Shown here piece by piece: positions 7,080 to 10,727 of a stretch of 10,727 nt of DNA. Below the pieces are notes generated by a model. That model made no database searches. It was not told the origin of the DNA and saw only the letters and a program-made list of their open reading frames with translations. The DNA is taken from NCBI GenBank assembly GCA_013140785.1, contig JABFRZ010000316.1, forward strand, positions 1 to 10,727. Direction: 5' to 3'. The DNA comes from Planctomycetota bacterium. GTDB taxonomy: Bacteria; Planctomycetota; UBA1135; GCA-002686595. The stretch's first letter is position 1. Each line of letters starts with the position of its first letter. The translations under genes were made by a program, and so were the position numbers.

Positions 7080-8719
7080 GCGCCGGCCTCCGCGGCTCGA
7101 CGTCCGCTCCGCGCGCTCTCCATGCGCGCAGCGCGTGCCTCGGGCACCACGCCGATCACCTCGAGCCCGAGCTCCTTCGACAGGGCGTCGGGATCGTGCA
7201 GGCGGGTGTCCAGCAAGAAGCGCAGGGCGGCCAGGAACATCCCCGCCGCCAGGCCGCCGAAGAAGCCCAGGAGCAGGAAGCGCTTGCGGTCGGGCCCGGC
7301 CTTCTCGCGCGGGAGGCTCCCATCCAGCGCGATCCTCAGGCTGTCCATGTCCTCCTGGCGGTCGAGCAGAGCCAGCGCCTGAGCTCGCTCGAGCGCGGCC
7401 GCGAGCTCCTGGACGCGGGCCTTCGAGCGCTCCACCGCGAGCGCGAGATCGCGGTGGAGCGGCTCGCACTGCAGCGCGGCGCGCAGGCGTCCGTCCTGCT
7501 CCTCCCGGGAACGCTGCCACATTTCGAGCGTCTTCCCGCGCGTTTGCTGTTCCCGCCGCAGCTCGTTCTTGCGGATGGAGAGCTCCTCGTGGCGGGGGTT
7601 CGGACTCACTTCCCGCGTGACCACGCCGTACTCGATGTACTCGGGTGTCCTGTTCAGCAGGCTCTCGCAGCGCCGGATCTCGGCGTCGAGCTGCTCGGCC
7701 TTGCGCTGGAAGGTCTCGGAGCCCTCGGTGTAGACCGAGGCCAGCGCGGTGCGCTCGCCGGTCACCCTCTGGATCTGGTCGAACGCCGTCTGGTGCTCCG
7801 GATTCACCCGGACGGAGGGCGGGACCAGCTTCTCGATCGTGGCCGGCGTCGCCGCGAGCTCCCGCTCGACGAAGGCGAGCTCCTCCTCGACCTCGAACAG
7901 GCGAATCGTGTTCTCCTGGATGCGTTCGTCCTTCTCCACGAGGGCTGCGACGGAGCTCCCCTTCTGCGTCTCGAGGTCGTAGAAGCCGCACCGATCGCGG
8001 TGCTCGGTGTAGGTCCGCTCTGCCGCCAGGGATTCCTCCTCGTAGCGTTTCAGCTGGTCGGAGACGAAGGAGAGCTCGGTGCTGGAGGAGTACACCTCGC
8101 GATGCCACTGGCGTGCGACGGCCACGTAGGTGCGCGTCAGGAGCTGGGCCAGCTCCGGCGTCAAAGCCGTGGAGCGGACCAAGAGGTAGCTCGTGTTGTT
8201 CAGGGCGACGACTTCGATCGCCTCGTCGGCCATCGTCGCTGCTTCGAGCAGGGCCTGCTCGGGGGCGAGAACCAGAGCCTGCCGGCGGAACCACCAGGAC
8301 TGCAGGACGTGGAGCCAGCGCGTCGGAAGAGTCGTGCCCGCGTCGCTCGCCGACGGGTCGTAAGGCGCCAGCAGGCGTTCGAGACCGATCTGGCGCGCGA
8401 TGCGCTCGTAGACCTCGGGGTTGTAGAGCAGCTCGATCTCGTCCCCGATGCCGGGCACGGGCGCGGGCGCATCGTTCGTGGGGTCCAGGGAACTCTCGGG
8501 TGTGCGCCGCTCGCGGATCCCGAGCCGGACTTCGATCTTGCCCTCGGAAACGTACTGGTTCGGCCGCACGAGGCCGTAGCCCAGTCCCACCAGGCTCCCG
8601 AGCAAGACGAGCGCCACGATCCAGCGGCTCGAGCGCGCGAGACCCTGCAGTAGGCTGCGCAGGTCCAGGTTGTCGCCGGCGGGATCGAGCTCGGCCCTCA
8701 TCGTATGCGGGTCCGGCAT
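7076..8719 (-). CDS. Wzz/GNVR-type polysaccharide chain-length determinant
   Basis: A 547-residue inner-membrane polysaccharide co-polymerase, expected to set polymer length and contact the export channel and the partner P-loop protein. TM1 is at about 33-51 (WIVALVLLGSLVGLGYGL), followed by the family's P-N-x-Y-x-S-E-G-K strand. A long periplasmic part comes next, strongly helical and Glu/Arg-rich at about 205-460 (probable coiled coil). TM2 is at about 479-502 (RFLLLGFFGGLAAGMFLAAL). It ends with the typical cytoplasmic segment DTRLHDPDALSKELGLEVIG-VVPE. The ATG at 8719 shares one base with the TGA of the Wza-like gene; a second ATG six codons in is an alternative. The kinase-type domain is encoded separately downstream, as in split CapA/CapB or Wzc-type systems. 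The C-terminal 20 residues are Arg/Ala-rich. Confidence 0.9.
   Translation of the reverse strand: MPDPHTMRAELDPAGDNLDLRSLLQGLARSSRWIVALVLLGSLVGLGYGLVRPNQYVSEGKIEVRLGIRERRTPESSLDPTNDAPAPVPGIGDEIELLYNPEVYERIARQIGLERLLAPYDPSASDAGTTLPTRWLHVLQSWWFRRQALVLAPEQALLEAATMADEAIEVVALNNTSYLLVRSTALTPELAQLLTRTYVAVARQWHREVYSSSTELSFVSDQLKRYEEESLAAERTYTEHRDRCGFYDLETQKGSSVAALVEKDERIQENTIRLFEVEEELAFVERELAATPATIEKLVPPSVRVNPEHQTAFDQIQRVTGERTALASVYTEGSETFQRKAEQLDAEIRRCESLLNRTPEYIEYGVVTREVSPNPRHEELSIRKNELRREQQTRGKTLEMWQRSREEQDGRLRAALQCEPLHRDLALAVERSKARVQELAAALERAQALALLDRQEDMDSLRIALDGSLPREKAGPDRKRFLLLGFFGGLAAGMFLAALRFLLDTRLHDPDALSKELGLEVIGVVPEARAARMESARSGRRAAEAGA
7087..7091 (-). promoter_or_regulatory. Ribosome binding site deciding the TTG start at 7079
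   Basis: On the minus strand GGAGG lies seven bases before TTG at 7079, inside the end of the Wzz-like gene. With the TTGA stop/start overlap, this fixes the start of the P-loop protein despite the rare start codon. Confidence 0.7.
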
Positions 8720-9402
8720 CAGTTGACCGGTGGGATCAGGTAGGGGAACGGGATCATCTGGCGGATGTACTGGTCGATCCAGATGTTGACGTGGACGACG
8801 GCCTTGAGCGGCACGTAGATCAGGTCATACGGCTGCAGCAGGACGGGCTCGGCCTCGGCCCAGTAGGCGGTGCGGGCGTCGATGCGCCAGGTCTGCTGGC
8901 GGCCCTCGACCGGCAGCCAGCGCACGAGGTAGATGTTCTTCAGGTTGCCCTTGCCCTCGTCGGCGCCGCCGGCTCCGGCCAGCGCTTCGAGCAGCGTCAT
9001 GCGCCCGGCAGACATCGGGTAGATGCCAGGCTCGCCCACGGCTCCCGACACCGTCACCGTTCTTCCGCCGGCCTCCTTCACGAAGACCGTCAGCTCGAAC
9101 TCCCGGATCGTCGCGGCGTAGGCGGCGGTCAGGCGCTCGTCCAGCGCCTCGATCGAGAGCCCGCCGACGCGCATCTCGCCCAGCTGCAGGAACGAAGCCG
9201 CGCCGTCCGGGCGCACCAGCGTCTCGTGGTTCCAGGCCTCTTGCTCGGTGAAGCGCACCTCCAGCAGGTCGCCCGGCAGGATCCCCATCCGCTCGGCCTC
9301 GTTGGCGGCGTTGATCTCCGCGGTGAGCTCGGGCAAGGGCGTGCCGGTCGCGGAGCAGCCAAGCGTCAGCAACGACGGGATCAGTCCCTTTTTCCAGCTC
9401 AT
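8719..9402 (-). CDS. Wza-like polysaccharide export protein (Poly_export + SLBB)
   Basis: A 227-residue periplasmic/outer-membrane export component. After a hydrophobic leader (MSWKKGLIPSLLTLGC) comes a Poly_export domain (about 38-110): GDLLEVRF, then LVRPDGAASFLQLGEMRVGG and an A-L-D-E-R-L helix. An SLBB-like part follows from about 118 (VSGAVGEPGIYPM, LLEALAGAGG). Near the C-terminus YDLIYVPLKAVVHVNIWIDQ-YI leads into a hydrophobic, aromatic helix, the usual outer-membrane-crossing helix of this family. C16 could be a lipidated cysteine, but the residue at -3 is Thr, not Leu, so the lipobox is weak. The start is ATG at 9402, chosen because the leader then begins correctly. A longer in-frame TTG at 9477 would overlap the preceding gene and bury the leader. 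No strong Shine-Dalgarno is seen. Its stop overlaps the Wzz start by one base. Confidence 0.9.
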   Translation of the reverse strand: MSWKKGLIPSLLTLGCSATGTPLPELTAEINAANEAERMGILPGDLLEVRFTEQEAWNHETLVRPDGAASFLQLGEMRVGGLSIEALDERLTAAYAATIREFELTVFVKEAGGRTVTVSGAVGEPGIYPMSAGRMTLLEALAGAGGADEGKGNLKNIYLVRWLPVEGRQQTWRIDARTAYWAEAEPVLLQPYDLIYVPLKAVVHVNIWIDQYIRQMIPFPYLIPPVN

Positions 9403-9469
9403 CGTGCGCGCAAGGCTAGCCAGCCGGTTGCCCTTGGCCAAGCTGACCTCTTCGGCAGAGAGAGCGTTC

Positions 9470-10727
9470 TCAGGCAACGGAGCCTTGCCGTGCGTTGTCG
9501 CGCGCCAGATAGACGTGCTGGTACCACACCTCGGCCGTCAGGAGCGTCCACAGGGTCAGGTTCGCGTCGGTCGCTCCGGAATGATGGTCGTCGAGCAGGC
9601 GCTCGATCCTGGCGCGATCTCCGTAGGTCCCACAGAGGCCCGTGCGGGCGTCGAGGTGGTCGCGCAGCATGGGCCGCAGCGCCCCCCGGAACCAGCGCTC
9701 GAGCGGCACACGAAAGCCCCACTTGGGCCGCGCGAGGATTTCGGGCGGCAGGACGTCGCGCGCCAAGCGCCGCAGCAGGACCTTCGACTCCCGGCCGCGC
9801 AGCTTGTGGCGGCGCTCGAGCGCGAGGCCGAAGGGGAAGAGCTCACGATCGAGGAACGGGAAGCGGGCCTCGAGGCCGGAGGCCATGGTCATGCGGTCGC
9901 CGCGCTCGAGCAGGTTGCAGGGGAGGTAGGTGAGCGCGTCGAGGTATTGCATGCGCGCGACGGGGTCTTGGAGCGACGTTCCGCGCAGGGCTTCCTCCTG
10001 GTTCCGGATCGTTTCGCCCCAGTGCGCCTCGGTCCATTCGAGTCCGGGGAGGAGTGCGTTCAGGAGCTCCCTGTCCATGTAGCTGAACCACTGCACGAGG
10101 CGCTCGATCTCGCGCGCATGGGCCAGGGCGCGGGCGGCCACGAGCGCGCGCCGGCGGTCGAGGCCGAGTCGGGAGGCGAGCCCCGCCACACGCGCAGGTC
10201 CCATTGCGCGCACCAGGCTCCCGACCAGCGCCGGCGCGCGCGCGAAGGCGTACTTCGGGTAACCAGCGAAGGCCTCGTCCGCTCCCTCTCCGGTCAGCAC
10301 GACCTTCACGTGCTGCTTGGCCACAGTGCTCATGCGCGCAATGGCGACGTCCGCGGGCTCGCTAACCGGCGCGTCCCGGCAGCCGGAGAGGTCGGCCAGC
10401 CGCTCGACGTAGTCGCGCTCGTCCACCAGGACCTCGGTGTGGACCGTCCCGAGCCGCTCGGCCACCAGACGAGCGTGGGGGAGCTCGCTGAACGGGTCGT
10501 CGCGGAAGCCGACCGAGAAGGTCCGCGTCGGCTCCGGGCCGCGCAGCCGGCACATCGTCGCCACGACCAGGCTGCTGTCGAGCCCGCCGGACAGGAACGC
10601 GCCGAGCGGCACGTCGGCGACGAGGCGCTTCTCCACGGCTTTTTCGAAGAGGGTGCCGCAGCGCTCGAGCAGCTCCGCGTCGGAGTCCTTGCGGGTCGCG
10701 GAGCGCGCGCTCGCGATGGCGGCGTCC
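9470..10727 (-). CDS. Asparagine synthase-like amidotransferase, N-terminus beyond window
   Basis: The C-terminal synthetase domain of an AsnB-type enzyme, which activates a carboxylate with ATP and amidates it with ammonia from an N-terminal glutaminase domain. That glutaminase domain lies outside the window. Visible are the PP-loop SGGLDSS (10571-10591), GEGADEAFAGYPKY (about 10250-10292), the family's MTMASGLEARFPFLDREL segment, and KWGFRVPLERWF near the C-terminus, all with the expected residues. The frame stays open to the right edge with family-like sequence (LLERCGTLFEKAVEKRL), so the gene is cut only by the window. In polysaccharide loci such enzymes often amidate sugar acids or peptide parts of the polymer rather than make free asparagine. 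The adjacent wza/wzz genes favour that reading (inference). The stop is at 9470; 67 bases separate it from the next start, with nothing notable in them. Confidence 0.93.
   Translation of the reverse strand, partial: DAAIASARSATRKDSDAELLERCGTLFEKAVEKRLVADVPLGAFLSGGLDSSLVVATMCRLRGPEPTRTFSVGFRDDPFSELPHARLVAERLGTVHTEVLVDERDYVERLADLSGCRDAPVSEPADVAIARMSTVAKQHVKVVLTGEGADEAFAGYPKYAFARAPALVGSLVRAMGPARVAGLASRLGLDRRRALVAARALAHAREIERLVQWFSYMDRELLNALLPGLEWTEAHWGETIRNQEEALRGTSLQDPVARMQYLDALTYLPCNLLERGDRMTMASGLEARFPFLDRELFPFGLALERRHKLRGRESKVLLRRLARDVLPPEILARPKWGFRVPLERWFRGALRPMLRDHLDARTGLCGTYGDRARIERLLDDHHSGATDANLTLWTLLTAEVWYQHVYLARDNARQGSVA

Noticed and set aside
7080..8294. Upstream extension of the P-loop protein to 618 residues
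   Set aside because: The extra 400 residues lie inside the Wzz gene in another frame and are low complexity. The TTG at 7079 with GGAGG at seven bases gives a normal CpsD-like length.
6962..8653. 563-residue plus-strand frame opposite the Wzz-like gene
   Set aside because: Mirror of the Wzz coding sequence (Leu/Gln/Arg/Glu-rich, no domain); the minus-strand protein has clear TM and GNVR-type features.
9403..9477. TTG start at 9477 for the Wza-like protein
   Set aside because: It would overlap the asparagine synthase-like gene and place 25 charged residues before the export leader; ATG at 9402 puts the leader at the N-terminus.
7645..9933. 762-residue plus-strand frame across the polysaccharide cluster
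   Set aside because: It runs across three well-recognised minus-strand genes and its product is Arg/Ser/Ala/Gly-rich noise.

Overview
The window is very GC-rich (about two thirds G+C by eye, with strong G/C preference at third codon positions). It holds eight protein-coding genes and no RNA genes, insertion sequences or CRISPR arrays that I can see. GTG and TTG starts, translational coupling, and the mix of gene types (membrane 4Fe-4S protein, very large secreted protein built of carboxypeptidase-regulatory-like sandwiches, Wza/Wzz/CpsD capsule export genes with an asparagine-synthase-like enzyme) suggest an environmental bacterium with a Gram-negative envelope. Planctomycetota is my best guess, with Myxococcota or a similar group as the alternative. 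This is inference from gene style, not from a marker gene.

Layout: (1) positions 1-1163, minus strand: 5' part of a multi-TM protein with two ferredoxin-type [4Fe-4S] clusters (NapH/NosR/CcoG-like), running off the left edge. (2) 1164-1442: divergent intergenic region that must hold the promoters of both neighbours. (3) 1443-6308, plus strand: a tightly packed four-gene operon. It comprises a 202-aa cytoplasmic protein with a possible sigma-region-4-like segment, a 304-aa protein with TPR-like C-terminal helices, a 53-aa peptide with a signal sequence, and a 1060-aa exported protein of about eleven tandem beta-sandwich modules. Junctions are 4-nt overlap, 1-nt overlap and a 2-nt gap. (4) 6309-6437: convergent junction with a small hairpin. 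(5) 6438-10727, minus strand: a polysaccharide cluster read right to left. It comprises an asparagine synthase-like amidotransferase (N-terminus cut by the right edge), a Wza-like export protein, a Wzz-like chain-length protein, and a separate CpsD/CapB-like P-loop protein. The last three are coupled by a 1-nt and a 4-nt overlap.

Working together: the minus-strand cluster looks like the modification, export and length-control part of an exopolysaccharide or capsule locus. Its putative tyrosine kinase appears catalytically degenerate: Thr replaces the Walker A Lys and there is no tyrosine tail. The plus-strand operon looks like a self-contained unit in which cytoplasmic, possibly regulatory, proteins are co-expressed with two exported products. 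I recognise no named system with that architecture, so it is the part most worth a second look. The 4Fe-4S protein seems unrelated to both.
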